A DNA stretch of 64,000 nucleotides from Tricholoma matsutake (lineage: Eukaryota; Basidiomycota; Agaricomycetes; Agaricales; Tricholomataceae): assembly GCA_026075535.2 (NCBI GenBank), contig AP026539.1, positions 620,001 through 684,000 of the forward strand. The letters are read 5' to 3'. The position numbers were made by a program, and so were the translations under genes. This document shows positions 35,480 through 47,624 of the stretch, in pieces. A model generated the notes under the pieces. That model was not told where the DNA came from. It was given only the letters and a program-made list of their open reading frames with translations, and did no database searches. Numbering within the stretch: the stretch's first letter is position 1; each line of letters opens with the position of its first letter.

Positions 35480-38400
35480 CCACCCTATGTTGCATAAATT
35501 TGGGCCTCAGTAGTGCCTTTGTTAATGCATCCGCTGTTTGTTATGGGTCACGACAGTTTTGAATATCGAGTATTTTATCGGTTACAAGATCTTGGATTCA
35601 ATGATGATGTAAAGCGATGTGTTTTGATCGCTGATGGAATTGTGGGTTGTGGGTTAATACAACTGAACCGTCGTTGTTGCCTTTAATTATAGTTGGATAA
35701 TTTTAAGGAAATCCGAGTTCACCATATAGATTTCTGAGCCATGTTGCTTCACGTCCAGCCTCTGAGAGAGCTACATATTCTGCTTCCATTGAGGAAAGTG
35801 CAATCATGGTTTGCTTCTTTGATTTCCACGTGATCACTCCCCCTGATCCTAGGAAGATGTAGCCAGTAGTAGATTTATGGTCATCGGCATTTGCAAAAGC
35901 GGCCTCAGCATAACCATGGAAGAGGTTATTGGTATCAGTTTCATTGGGGGTTTTTCTATAAGTTATCCCCAGAGTTTTGTACCTGCTAGGTACCTGAGTA
36001 TCTGCTTTATTGCACCATGGTGTTGAAGACCCAGGTTAGCGGTGTAAGTAGCTAGTTTGTTGACTGTGAAGCTGATATCCGGTCTTGTGGAATTTGAGAT
36101 GAATTGCAAACAGCCCAGCAATCTAGCATATGAATTGCTACGGTTTAATTCATTGTTGTCTGGATTTGGTGTAGATTTAATATTTGGGTCCATAGGCATG
36201 GTGACAGGGTTCACATCCAGCATCTCTTCTTTGCAAAGAAGGTTCTCAATATATTTTTGTTGAGAAATGGAAATTGAATTGTCAGTATGTGTTACTTCAA
36301 TGCTGATGATCTTATGTGGTTCCCCTAGATCGGTAATTTCCCATTCTGAGCTTAGTGCATTCTTCATGTGATCCATCATTTGATCTGATGATGCGAATAG
36401 AAGTGAGTTGTCAACCCAGATGGTTATAATACCAAAGTCACCATTGTCTCTTCGAATATATGCACATGGATCTGTTGTTAAGCATTGATAATCATGATTC
36501 TTGAGTTTCCCATCAAGTTCATTGTTCCATTTGCATCCAGCTTGCTTTAATCCATATAATGGTTTGAACAGCTTACAAACTCGGCCCATTCCATCTTCAT
36601 ATCCTTCAGGTTGTCGCATGTAGATAGTTTCATGTAATGTGCCATTGAGATATGCGCCTTTGACATCCATTTGTTGCAATTTAAGGTTTTGCATCGGTAC
36701 TAAAGCCAGAATTGAATGCAGAGTGTCCATTCTGACCACAGGTGAAAATGTTTCCATATAATCATACCCAGGACGTTGCGCGCACCCTTTGGCCACAAGT
36801 CTTTACTTTGTACCTTATTACTTTTCCTTGGTTGTCATGCTTCTTGATGAATACCCATGTATTAGCAATTGGGATTGCATCAGGTGGTTTTTCAACAAAT
36901 TCCCAAGTCCCCTTCTCTTTTAGTAAGTTGAGTTTGGCTTGTATGGCATTTTCCCATTCTGGCCAATCGGGGGAATTCTTGGCATCCTTGAGGCTCGTCA
37001 TCTCATCTCCAGCAATTATTGCATAAACTTCTTCCATTGTACAAAAGTTGTCTTCTTTTTCTTCTACTGAACAAGGATCTTGAAGGTTTTTATAATTGAT
37101 ACAAATTCCACACATCTTCCATGGAGCATTGATGTCTATATCATCCTCCAATAAATTTCTTTTATGCTTTTTGCTGCCAGGATCAAGAGTCGAAGTATAA
37201 TCCAAGCCTGTTACACCCATAGGCAGTGTGCCCCCCACAGACTCCCCCTCGTGTTGACTATTGGGTGTGATGTCGATGCCTTTGGGGATTGGAGTCGATT
37301 GTGGAAGTGTCATCTGTTTGAAATTTCTTGAGGTTAGGATGTTGCACATTTCAGCATTGTAATATTTTACAGCCCCAGTGCCATCTTCAAAACTGATGTA
37401 AATGCGCCATTTGGATTTTGCCTGCATTTTTTGATCCACTTTTTGTCCCTGTGATAAAATCCATACAGGTGCACCAAATTCACATAAATCAGAGATGTTT
37501 GGTCTTTTATTATACCAGCCTTCATATGGTGTATATTTTGGCAAATGTTTGGTCAATGATCAATTATGGAGATAAGTGGGGTGCAGGACTGCATATTCCC
37601 AGAGAAATTTGGGAAGGTCATTGGCAATTAACATTGCTTGAGAGAGTTCAACCAATGTACAGTTCATCCATTCAGCAATACCTTTCTGTGAAGGTGAATA
37701 TGGTGCAGTGTAGCAAATTTCCATACTGCGTTCCTTGCACCAACTTTCCAACTTCTTGTTTATGAATTCCTTTCCATTGTCAATTTGAATACCCCTTGGA
37801 TTCCTCCCTTGAGTCTTCAAATGTGCCAAATAATTTATTACGACTTGTGTTGCATCAGATTTCTGCTTGATGCGTTTGACGGTTGCAAATCTCTTGGCAT
37901 CATCCACAAATAACAAGTAGTATTGATTGCCATTGATCGATCGGATTGTGTACTTTCCCCATAAGTCAATATGCATTAATTCACCAGGTTCAGTATTTCT
38001 GATTGATGATTTTGGGAATGGTTTGACGTGTTGTTTCGACTCTGTGTATGCAACGCAATCAGGCTTAGGGGAGTCCTCATCCACAATAAATCCGTCAACC
38101 ATTTTTCCATCCAGTAATTTTTGAAGCCTGGTATATCCAACATGTCCAAAGCATTGATGCCATGTTTCCCATGTAGGCAGCATATTATTTCCAATGAATG
38201 TTTGAGGAGATTGGATTTTATTGCACCATGTGGGAGGTCTTATAACCATCTTCATGCGATATAGATGTTTGCACATTTTTGTTCCTTGCGCTACCAGCAT
38301 ACCATCTTTTGTTATGAGTGTAATTTCCCCATTCCTGCCATTGTAGCGTCTGCCAGCTGCATCCCATCGCCCCAACAAAATTAAATTACTTCGTGTTCCA

Positions 38401-38890
38401 GGCACATGAAGAATGTTCTGCAAATGCAGAATATAGTCAGTGCCATTGCATGTTGATTTTAATTCAACAGTTCTGCACCCTGAAATTAATGCTTCTTTAC
38501 CACCTACACCTGTTATGGAAATATTCCTCATAGGTGTGTAATCAGTAAATGCTTCTCTTTGATGTGTAACATGAGATGTTGTTGCTGTGTCTGCTAACCA
38601 ATCATAATAGATCAATTGCTCATCATTCGCATCAGCGTTACAAGCATCATATGTATCAAAGTTGCACTGCTCTTCATTTGCTTGGAATGTAATATATTCT
38701 TCTGCCACATTTGTTTGTTCTGCATCCTTCTTTTTCTTCTTTGCCTTGTCCTTAACCTTCTTCTTACTCCAGAAATTCCCTGCTTGATGTCTGATCTTTC
38801 CACAGTTCTGACATCTGTTCCCTTCAAATTTACGGCATTTGGTTGTCCAGTGTCTGGCATGTTTACAATGATCGCAATAAGGCTGTAAGG
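35480..38890 (-). pseudogene. Copia 2 pol
   Basis: From the right: two CCHC knuckles (CDHCKHARHWTTKC; second CQNCGKIRHQAGNF with the last Cys replaced by Phe), a protease-like box (YYDWLADTATTSHV), GAG-pre-integrase (TWHQCFGHVGYTRLQKLL), integrase Asp in MHIDLWGKY, Asp in IQIDNGKEF and Glu in QKGIAEWMNCTL. RT follows with KLQQMDVKGAYLNGTL, LFKPLYGLKQAGCKWN and IWVDNSLLFAS (second catalytic Asp changed to Asn). RNase H lies below 35963 in another frame (STTGYIFLGSGG, IALSSMEAEYVALSEA). Stops or shifts at about 37557, 36796 and 35963. Confidence 0.85.
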
Positions 38891-38909
38891 AGGATTTTTG
38901 ATCAGAAAT

Positions 38910-39551
38910 TCAATCTTCTAGGGATTTACTAGCACTGTTAGCATTCTGGGTTTTCACCAGATTTATGCTCCCCATAGTACCATTTTTATTATTCCCATTA
39001 TTAGATCTGGTCAACCATATTTTGTATTCCTCCCATAACAGTCCAATAAATGTGTCAGAAGTTAAGCACCGTTTAAGGTCGGGATCATTTGGATTGTTAG
39101 CGTTCCCATTATATGGTTCAACATAGGTATGCCACAATGAAGGTAAGGACACAGATATGATCGCTTTAAAGCCTGTGTCCAAGACATGAAATTCCTCATT
39201 AGGAAATCTGTTGATGCAGTCGCAATATGATTTGAGAACATCCAGATGTTTTAGGAGGTTGTCAGCATCGAGTAATTTGGTCTCATATAATAGGCATTGA
39301 ATATGATTAACAGTTTGATGTGCCTTATTTTTGTGAGTTACTGAGAGTGCAGAGTACATTTCTTTTGCAGACATCTTGGACCTGATGTGGTTCATTTGCA
39401 AGGAGGTGATGTTATGAATAATAATTTGTTGCACCCAAGAATCGTTCTTGTACCAGTTGTGTGCGCCTTTGGGGTCGATACTCTTGTTAGGGCATTTGAC
39501 ATCCCCTCTAACATACCCAGTAATATCACAATTGAAAAATACCCTCTTCAT
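38910..39551 (-). pseudogene. Copia 2 gag
   Basis: A 213-codon frame opens MKRVFFNCDITGYVRGDVKC and includes HNWYKNDSWVQQIIIHNITS, MSAKEMYSALSVTH and LHLW-type helices usual in Copia Gag (capsid-like RNA packaging protein). It ends in a stop just before the zinc-knuckle frame at 38890, so gag-pol is interrupted here. The true start may lie further upstream and be lost. Confidence 0.72.
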
Positions 39552-39876
39552 TCTCTCTTTCCATTATATAGGGGTTTTGAATGGGGGTTCCAGGTTAGGG
39601 GGCTAGCCAGGCTAGCCTCGAGCCGATTTGCATATGAAAGGAAGAGAAGAAAAGGCAAGGAAAGGTAACAAAAGGCCAGGAAAGGTAAGGAAAGGCTAGG
39701 AAAGGCTTTGAAAGAGGTGGATAGACAAGGCACAAGGGGATCATAAGAGTTTAAGTTTTTAGATGGAAAGCCGCATGTCATGGTGAACTGACTCGTGGGT
39801 TGATGAGGAAGGGATCTAGGTCAATGCTGAGTAGGATGCTTGAACCTGCATGTCATGTTGCCCTGACTCGCGGGAC
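39552..39876. other. AAGGAAAGG-type simple repeat and spacer
   Basis: About ten variations of GGAAAGGTAA/GGAAAGGCTA at 39655-39715. CATGTCATG-TGAACTGACTCG and CATGTCATGTTGCCCTGACTCG at 39774 and 39850 form a diverged direct repeat next to the MITE. Confidence 0.5.
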
Positions 39877-40190
39877 TAGTGTTGCCATGGCTCGAGCCAT
39901 GTTTTTTGCTATCTTGGGAAATAAATTATGTAAAATCACTAAAATATTTGAGGAGCTAGATCCCATCAAAAGCCAAGGGGGTCTCCTGCCAACTCTAAGC
40001 AATTGGAGAAGGGGTTCCTGAGATATTCAGGTGGCTTTGAAATGGCTTGGCTCCCCCTTCTCCAATTGCTTAGAGTTGGCAGGAGACCCCTTGGCTTTTG
40101 ATGGGATCTAGCTCCTCAAATACTTTAGTGATTTTACATAATTTATTTCCCAAGATAGCAAAAAACATGGCTCAAGCCATGGCAACACTA
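39877..40190. mobile_element. hAT-like foldback MITE, 314 bp
   Basis: Arms of about 140 bp (TAGTGTTGCCATGGCTCGAG at 39877; the complement ends at 40190) surround a short loop. The 8-bp flanks are CGCGGGAC (39869-39876) and CATGGGAC (40191-40198), a duplication with two changes that are both CpG transitions. TAGNGTT ends and an 8-bp duplication point to hAT. No coding capacity; frames in the arms are chance. Confidence 0.9.
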
Positions 40191-40198
40191 CATGGGAC

Positions 40199-41679
40199 TG
40201 AACTATGAAGTCAGACATCAGAGTGGGTATGTGTGGGAGAAATTAGACCAGGATGACCTGGAACAGAATATAATTAAGGTGTGGTCGATACCATCAGGTA
40301 AATTTAGGGTTAGGGTTAGAGAGGTGTATTCTACAACCTGCGGAAGAGTATGCAAGTTGTGTAGGACAACAGGCACTGGGGAATCCAAGTGAATCCTGAT
40401 TTGCTTGTATAAGCTCTTCGGGTCCGATATCTCGTGCTGATAAGAATCAGCATGACAAATGCTGAGGGTGATTTAAATCATGGCCTCAGGCATAAAACAA
40501 TAATCACTAATCTTTTTACAAAGATGCTTACCGATCACTGAATGGCCGATCAAAAATTCTAAAAATAGAAAGATAAGCAGATAAGAGAAATACTTATGAG
40601 CAAGGCCTATAATGCTATATCCCAAATACTCCCCACTGCCCCAACAAAGGGGCATACGATGGTGAGTACTCCAACTTGCCAAACCCAATGTCCCAACATT
40701 GAAGGCTAACATCAACCCTCTTTAGAGTCCTGTTAAGGTTCTCTTAGTTAAGGTTTAGAGTTAGAGTTCAGGTTAGCTAAAATATATATTAGTCTAACCT
40801 GATGATATTTTTATATGATTAAATATAAAGACTCATGGTTAGGGTTTGGGTTAACCACATAAGCTATATGTGATCCCCTAGGAATCAATGTGTGAAAAAT
40901 TACTTCGGACAGGGTCCATAAGACAATTGTTTTTTTGTCTTGAAAGAACTATGTTATGCAACTATTAGTGATCGCTTACTGCGTTGACTTACGTGTATGT
41001 GCTTACCCTACTAACGTCAACATGTCAAAACCTGTAAACTTCACACTGATACCATACCACTATTTTCACCAAGACATTTGGCTACTAAGATGGCTTACCC
41101 AAAGGCAGTGCATTTTTGTGAGTGTAAACAGGTCGTCTCCCTCTTGGGGTTGCAGCTGTACACTTGGGTCATCTGTTCAACGATAACCTATAGTTTGAAA
41201 TAAGTAGGCTGGGTCTGTCTCAGACATATCAGAGGAGCTATCCTCTTCATTATCTCAGACGTTGGTACCAGCCTCTAAAGTATCCTTATCTAACAAGGTG
41301 AGCACAGTCTTTTTCCAAAGACTGGTAAGGTCAAATAGATTTCATGTTTGTTTATGCAGAACTATCAATTTCCAATTAGCTAAGCCTACTTTCCAGACAT
41401 CAGGGATTGGGCTGGGGCCAAGAGGAGTGGAAGCCATGACACAGAATGCTGGGTCCACATACTCAAGGTCGCCATAATCATCTGAGTATTGTCTGTATTC
41501 TATATACTTTTTGAGCAGTGGGTCAGGGTTGGGTCTGTGCTGGGGCTTGGTTGGGCCTGGGTTGTAGTATGGTGGTGGCTGCAGGACAAAGCAACATAAG
41601 AGGGTTGCACCATATAAATCCAGTAGAAGTGGGTTAGACCTATAGAAATGAAGGTGAGATAGGGTAGAGAACTGTGTGT
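40199..41679. other. No gene recognised; includes a short TTAGGG run
   Basis: TTAGGGTTAGGGTTAG at 40304-40319, with TTAGGTTTAGAG and GGTTAGGGTTTGGGTTAA near 40745 and 40835, resemble telomere repeats but are too short to call a former chromosome end. Other frames are short and unsupported. Confidence 0.5.
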
Positions 41680-41870
41680 ATGACTCGCAGGTCAAAGAAC
41701 TCGACCTGCAAGGGATGTAACTCACAAGTTGCAGGCATCTTGCAAGGGAAAATGTAACTCGCAAGTTGAATATGCTTGACCTGCAATGTTATCTTGCAAA
41801 TGGAACTACCTCACAAGTCGAATATGCTTGACCTGCAAGCATATCTCGTGAGTGGAAATCTACCTCAGCA
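41680..41870. repeat. 54-bp palindromic minisatellite, first block (diverged)
   Basis: About four degenerate units such as ACTCGCAAGTTGAATATGCT followed by TGACCTGCAA. Same family as 43430-43925. Confidence 0.75.
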
Positions 41871-43012
41871 TTCCAACATTCCCAACCTCTGAGAAACCTT
41901 GCAGTATCCCTTGATTGTCAATATGCATTGATGTGGTGAAGCATGAGGATGCAGGATTCCATCAGACTCCTTGACACCATGGAATGTCCTTGACAGCAGA
42001 CACATATGATACTTATAACTTTATGATTTAGCCCATTTGGGTTTTGTCCACCAGGTACCAAGCCTGCCACTCACCACACAAAATCTTCCTCAGTTGCCTC
42101 CTATGAACTAGCACCTCTATTCTGTGTCTCTAATCAATCAAACACTGGGTCTAGTCATGATGCAGGACCTTCTCACCCTGTGTCACAAGTGGACAATCTG
42201 CATTCCAAGCAGAGTATTTGGGCCCATATAGCCCGAGGCACAATGTCAGAGGAGGTTATGGAGAGGGCAATAAAGTTTGACCCATATATGGTAGCCAATA
42301 ACATTCAGAAACTGCAAAGTTTCATCAAGAACAAGTTTCCACTGCAAATGAGAACTTTGTATCATAGTACAGTGCAGACAGATTCCCATGTGTGACAATG
42401 GAAATGAAGCAGTGGGTGGAAGAAGAGTTTCCAAAGTGAGGTGACAGGCCCAAAGCACTGATACTGTGGGGTCCAACATGGATGGGAAAGATGGAATGGG
42501 CAAGAAGTTTATGTAAGTAGTAAAGTTCATTATTTGTGGCTAGGTCCTGGACTACTATAAGGGCAACCTAAGCCTCTAGCAAAGGGAAATCCGAAGTTAA
42601 AATTATACTACATAATACAGGCATTGGGGGCGCACCTAGCAAAGGGAAATCCGAAGAGAAAACTCTAAGGATCCCCTTGCTGATGCCCAGTATATGTGAA
42701 GACGACAAAAATCAAATATAACCTAAAAATAGAAAAAGGCGGAGATAGGCGGATCAAGGCCGCCGAATGACATCATACCAAGGGGTATGTGTCGGAAGGG
42801 GTACTCCGCCTCTAAATATAAAAGTGTCAACATATACAAACATGATAGCAAGGGAAAATTAGTAATAAAATCCGGAAAAATCATAGAAAATGAAGAATAG
42901 AAGGAAATGAGGTGGGGAAAAATATGGGACGAACATAAAAAATAGGAAAAACACACAGGGCACCCCCTTAGTCCCCTTACAACTACCATATTGTATAGGG
43001 AATCATTCATAC
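41871..43012. other. Mostly unassigned; a coding-like fragment near 42180-42395
   Basis: The frame at 42180-42395 (SIWAHIARGTMSEEVMERAI, FIKNKFPLQMRTLY) has protein-like composition but no recognised family. CTAGCAAAGGGAAATCCGAA is duplicated at about 42576 and 42637. Confidence 0.3.
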
Positions 43013-43294
43013 ATGGGGTCAATGTTCAATGCCAATGCATTGGATGAGGCATCAGATTATATTATTTTTGACAGTTGTGACATAGGAAATCTTGATATGG
43101 ACTACAGGATATGGATTGGTTGGATGGATGAGTTTGATGGAAGCCAGACGAGCAGAGGCAAGGGTAGAATGAAATGTGGTAAGCCATGTATCTGGTTATC
43201 TAATGACGATCTGAGGGATTGTAAAAAGTGGGACAGGGAATGGGTAGATTGGAACACTGTTGTGATCAATCTGACACACCAATTGTGGATGTAG
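43013..43294 (+). CDS. Unrecognised 93-codon ORF
   Basis: Protein MGSMFNANALDEASDYIIFD..., with IGNLDMDYRIWIGWMDEFDG and KWDREWVDWNTVVINLTHQL. Aromatic-rich, with coding-like composition. No splice context is clear and no family is recognised. It could be an exon of the decayed gene that continues at 44127. Confidence 0.25.
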   Translation: MGSMFNANALDEASDYIIFDSCDIGNLDMDYRIWIGWMDEFDGSQTSRGKGRMKCGKPCIWLSNDDLRDCKKWDREWVDWNTVVINLTHQLWM

Positions 43295-43429
43295 GTTGTA
43301 CAATACAATAAGTATTAATAGAGGTTGAAAGGCATGTGAAACAGAATTTAATCTGGGGTGTGGGGATGTGACCACAAGTGTGCTAGAATATTCCTTCATT
43401 GTTGTTGACTTGAAGCATGGGCAGTGGAA

Positions 43430-43925
43430 ATGTACCTTGCAAGTCAAACATGCTCAACCTGCAAGGGTATCTCACAAATAGACATATACTTTGTAAGTCA
43501 AGCATGTTGAAGTGTACCTCGCAAGTTGAACATACTTGACCTACGAGGGTATCTTATATACCTTGCAGGTCAAACATGCTTGACCTGTGAGGGTAACTCA
43601 CAAATCAAAATATACCTTGCAAGTTGAACATACTCGACCTGCGAGGGTATCTCCTAAATGGAAATATACCTCACAAGTCAAACATGCTCGACCTGTGACA
43701 TTATCTCACAAATCAAAATGTACCTCGCAAGTCAAACATACTCAACCTGCGAGGGTATCTCACAAATTGAAATGTACCTCGCAAGTCAAACATACTTGAC
43801 CTGTGAGGGTATCTCATAAATGGAAATATACCTCGCAAGTCAAACATGCTCAACCTGCAAGGTTATCTCCCAAATTGAAATATGCCTTGCAAGTCGAACC
43901 TACTCGAACTGTGAGTGTATCACCA
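43430..43925. repeat. 54-bp minisatellite, each unit with a 32-bp near-palindrome
   Basis: About ten units. The last five start at 43667, 43721, 43775, 43829 and 43883, exactly 54 bp apart. The core reads CCTCGCARGTYRAACATRCT followed by YRACCTGCGAGG, close to its own reverse complement. Most differences between units are C/T or G/A. A plus-strand frame through the array encodes an 18-residue repeat but probably by chance. Confidence 0.92.
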
Positions 43926-44126
43926 GTCAGCCATATTCAATGACTGAATATGATGAGGAATTCTTGCTGAAATCCCCTATGTGCCTGATCACCTGATGAA
44001 CATGAGACAGTCACATCTGATCAATAGATTTTTCAACCTGCTTCCATCTAATGCATCATCACTGTACCTCAACATCAAAGTGAGTGCCATTATGACAGAG
44101 AAGACCATCAGTTGATGATCCCATAG

Positions 44127-46200
44127 ATGGACCCTACATCTGCCTCAAATGCACCCTCTATCCAGATCTGGCCATGTCCCAAAGCATGCAAACCACAGGC
44201 CAACATTACATTAATAAATATCACAGGCAAGACGACTCATATCAACAAGATGAACACCGACAATGTACAGATGCTGGACTCGGTAAAGATATGGGTGCAG
44301 GAGGTGAAGTGACAGGAATCACTCACCGCCAAAAGAAAATGTTCACAGTCACAGACATGGAGGGACAAAGTGAGGAGACAGAAGATGATGAGGATGATAT
44401 GGGTTCACCAGGAGAGGAGATTGCGGAGACTTTGAAGTGGAAGGGGAAGGCAAAGGCAAAGGCAAAGGCAAAGGCAAAGGCAAAGGCAAAGGCAAAGGCA
44501 AAGGCAAAGGCAAAAGGGAAGGCAAAGGCAAAGATGACAGGTAAAGAAAAAGGGAAAGAGCAAGTGGCAGCAACAGCGGAGTACCAAGGCGTGCAACAAG
44601 GGGCTGACACCAGTGAACTTGAGGAATACCATGCCCCCACGGTGGAATTCAACCACATGGATGGGATCTGTGGGCAGGCATTGTTCATGTATGTGCATAT
44701 CAATATACTCCATCCTCCAATGGAGATAGTCTTTGGTGAATGGAACAAGTGGCTGGAAGTCAAGAGCAAGGCACACAAATTAGCAAAGTCAATCATTGAG
44801 CAAAGATTCTGACTGTTCGCATCTGATGGTCTCCTTCCATTAATTATTGACAAGGTGGTGATCAAACTGAACAGCATCTACATGACTGCCAACATCGAGG
44901 ACATGCTGATGCTGAAGCTGATGGAGATGGCAGTCCATAACAGCATATGCTTACATTTTGCAGGCAGTTGACATGGGCACAGGGCAGCACAAATCATTAA
45001 AGACATGTTGGAAGAGAAGGTGAAGAGATACCAGGAGGACATTGAAGAGCTCAAGAAGAAGGTGGGGAAGGCAAAGGAGGGATTGGTTATGGTGGAAGGT
45101 CTGGCAAAGAAGGTTTGAATGAGGGAAGTTCAAATAACAATGGAGAGAGAAGATCACCATATGGGGAGTTGCAGTGTAAAACCAAGGTGAGTGAATTGTA
45201 CCATGTATAATGGGCAGTCGCACGACACTGAGAATGCAAAATTGCAGAGGCTATGGTAGCAAGCGGACAAGCAGGAGCACAACATCTGTCGTCAAACAAA
45301 GAAGTGCATCATTATGTGGCAGAGGAATGAATGGACAAGCACATTGGTGACTACTGCATGCACAAGGAGCAGGGTGGGGATCAGTATTCACAATGGCTAG
45401 TGCAACTGACCAAAGCCAGCTTGAAAAATGGTCAGCTATTCAACCACACAGAAACTGTGTGTTACCTTGAATGACTGTGGACATACTGGCTGCATTACAA
45501 TGTTGAAGCCATCTTCTTGATTCCTTTCTGCCTCAGAAACTTGCATGGCATGTCAAGGGGAGTAAGTCATGGTATTTAATATTAGACCAGATATCTTACA
45601 TTGCTAATCATCAACACAGATAATTGTTGCAACAGTTGAATATGGGCTCTCCATTTTACAAGGGATCTACATGGAAAACCCACTCAACATCTGTGAAGGA
45701 GGGAATCTGGATAACTACCATGCCAAATTGTTGAGGGGCGATGAGGGGGCCATTGAGAAGCAATTCAAGAATGAGGTCATCCAATCCTGGAATGGGATCA
45801 TCCAGTGCAACGAAAGCAAGGATCCTGAGAAGATGGAGATGGAGATGGAGATGCTGACTGGTCAGCTCCAGGAACTCACACCGATTTTGCAAAAGGCACC
45901 CAGTTCTTCATGACTTCCTTGACATCCTGGACATCAGTGATCCCAATGTATGTCGAGGCACTTGGCAAGTACACAGATGAGACTGCACAACAGCCTGGAG
46001 GTCTGCCATTGCTGAAGAAGATCCATCAAGGTCATCCAGAGAAGATTGCATGGGTAATGATGAACCATCATAGCCTCCACAAACTCGCAGCATTTCTGAT
46101 GATGACCAGGAGCATAGTTGCCATCATTTCAGATACTCTTTGGGACATCACATTGGCTATATATGAGGTGGGTGGAGGTCTTGTTTTACTGCACAATTGC
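44127..46200 (+). pseudogene. Decayed uncharacterised gene with (Lys-Ala)n tract
   Basis: The clearest frame is 44174-44812: an acidic stretch (EGQSEETEDDEDDMGSPGEE), a Lys-Ala run encoded by about eleven GGCAAA hexamers (44448-44512), then LEEYHAPTVEFNHMDGICGQ and IVFGEWNKWLEVKSKAHKLA. Coding-like sequence continues in other frames: LPLIIDKVVIKLNSIYMTAN (44820-44900), KRYQEDIEELKKKVGKAKEG (about 45030), MHKEQGGDQYSQWLVQLTKA (about 45360-45430, bounded by TGA codons where Arg fits) and NPLNICEGGNLDNYHAKLLR (45671). It looks like one gene broken by stops and shifts. Function unknown. Confidence 0.45.
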
Positions 46201-46232
46201 ATAGACATATTTGACTTGCAGGATAAATTAGC

Positions 46233-46385
46233 AAATACCTCACAGGTCAAGCATGTTCGACCTGTGAGGCTATTCCATAAATTGGCATAGACCTCACAGG
46301 TTGAACATGTTCAACTTCAGAGGGTATCCCACAAGTCAAATATCTCAATCGGCGAGGCTATCCCATAAATTGGCATATACCTATA
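46233..46385. repeat. 54-bp palindromic minisatellite, third block
   Basis: Two to three units, for example CCTCACAGGTCAAGCATGTT followed by CGACCTGTGAGG, a near-perfect palindrome. Same family as 41680 and 43430, so the decayed gene is bracketed by it. Confidence 0.8.
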
Positions 46386-46985
46386 ACCTGAATTGCTTGT
46401 AGAACTTTGTTGGTGACAGCACAACTCACACCAGCTCTATGGTGGAGCCAGATGACAAGAAGGCAGACCATCTTTATAATAAGTATGCCAGAAAAGTTGA
46501 TATCTGTACTATATTTTTCAATTATATTCTTATAGAAACAATTTAGCACTTACCTGTAGGAAAATTGGAAGCTGTAGATTTTTTTGCTGATGAACTTGGG
46601 GATGATTGTGGCTTCTGTCTTGCCAAGGCAGGGTGTTTTTCCTGTTTCTCATGCTTCAAATGAGTTGGACCACTAACCAACTGTCCTGGTTGTTCAACAC
46701 CATGGATGGAGACAGTTTTCATGCTGAAAACTGAGCATGTACATATAACTGAAGGCATTGTCAAGTGAAATAGGAAGGGAATGGAAGAAAGGAGTATTCA
46801 CATGGTACTAACTCCCACTACTCTATATGTATTATTCAAAGTATGTAACCTAGTAACAAGAATAATACAACAAAAGTTGTCACATGATCACAAGGGCAAT
46901 ATGGAAGGTCAGGTGATGATTCTTCAATATTGCATAATTCCTGATTCAGGCACTGTCAACTGCCATACCCACTGCCTTAGGTTTT
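46386..46985. other. No confident gene
   Basis: A minus-strand frame (46764-46543) with HEKQEKHPALARQKPQSSPS is Ser/Lys-rich and could be the C-terminal exon of the antisense ORF to its right, but no splice joint was fixed. Confidence 0.3.
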
Positions 46986-47485
46986 GCCTATGGTGACACT
47001 ACTTCCTCACATTTGTGTTTGATGTGGATGCACTTGTCACACACACACCCCTGCATGCCCATCTTGAAACAAGAGATTTTGTGATTTTTGCACCCCTGCC
47101 ACACATCAGTAAAGGATGATGAATAAATAAAACAAAGACCCACCTTTTGCAGGGCAGGGCCACTTGCACCCACACCTGCCCCTCAGACTCCTCTGACCCC
47201 ACTCTCACCTTTGACTTGGTGACCCTCTTCTTTTTTGGGGACTTGCCTCCCTCAGCCTCATCACCCAAACCTGTGGCCACAGCCTCCTTCTTCCATGCCT
47301 CTGCCTCCTTGCACACTGCCTCAGCCTTGGCAGCCTCCTCTGCTGCCTTCCATGCCTCCTGCGCCCTCCACTCCTCCTCTTCCTGCCTCTTCACCTCCTC
47401 CTCTAGCTCCCTCACCTCTCACTCCATCTGTTGTTGTTGAGTTGTCATAGCTGCCAGCTTGTCATTCATGGAGAGTACTGGGGGT
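46986..47485 (-). pseudogene. Antisense Zn2Cys6-like ORF of a Gypsy element (copy 1)
   Basis: Minus-strand order: AAMTTQQQQME, a TGA where Arg fits, an Ala/Glu coiled coil (LEEEVKRQEEEEWRAQEAWK), a basic patch (GGKSPKKKRVTKSKVRVG), WVQVALPCKR at a GT donor (47143), intron to 47096, then a Cys cluster (ISCFKMGMQGCVCDKCIHIK, then HKCEEVV). The Cys frame is one base out of phase across the intron, so this copy is probably broken. The gene lies antisense just upstream of a Gypsy polypurine tract and LTR at 47605-47625. Homologous to 54703-55492. Confidence 0.6.
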
Positions 47486-47624
47486 GACATAGTATGTTGA
47501 TCATGGTGGTAGGAAACAACTTTGGAGTTTTTCAACCAACTGCCACATTCAGATTTCAACCAACTTCCTTATTTGGACTCAATCACCCATGTGCCTGGTA
47601 GGCTCAGCACTAAGGGGGAAATAC

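Larger units (their letters stand above)
34990..39551 (-). mobile_element. Ty1/Copia retrotransposon (Copia 2), minus strand, 5' truncated
   Basis: gag, protease, integrase, RT and RNase H follow in Copia order from 39551 downwards. The 3' LTR begins at 35321 (minus-strand TGTTGGGATAGGC), preceded by the polypurine tract GAAGGGGAG; its far end was not fixed. No 5' LTR is visible to the right of 39551, where unrelated GGAAAGG repeats begin. No target duplication found. Frameshifts and stops show it is dead. Confidence 0.82.

Noticed and set aside
40304..40319. Interstitial telomere or chromosome end
   Set aside because: Only about two and a half TTAGGG units with weak neighbours; can arise by chance in AT/G-rich DNA.
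43587..43799. Protein with an 18-residue repeat (RVSHKSKCTSQVKHT)
   Set aside because: The frame simply follows the 54-bp minisatellite (54 is divisible by 3) and opens only where the array lacks stops.
44447..44877. Minus-strand ORF rich in Phe/Ala/Leu opposite the Lys-Ala tract
   Set aside because: It is the antisense of the GGCAAA hexamer repeat; the plus strand carries the better coding signal.
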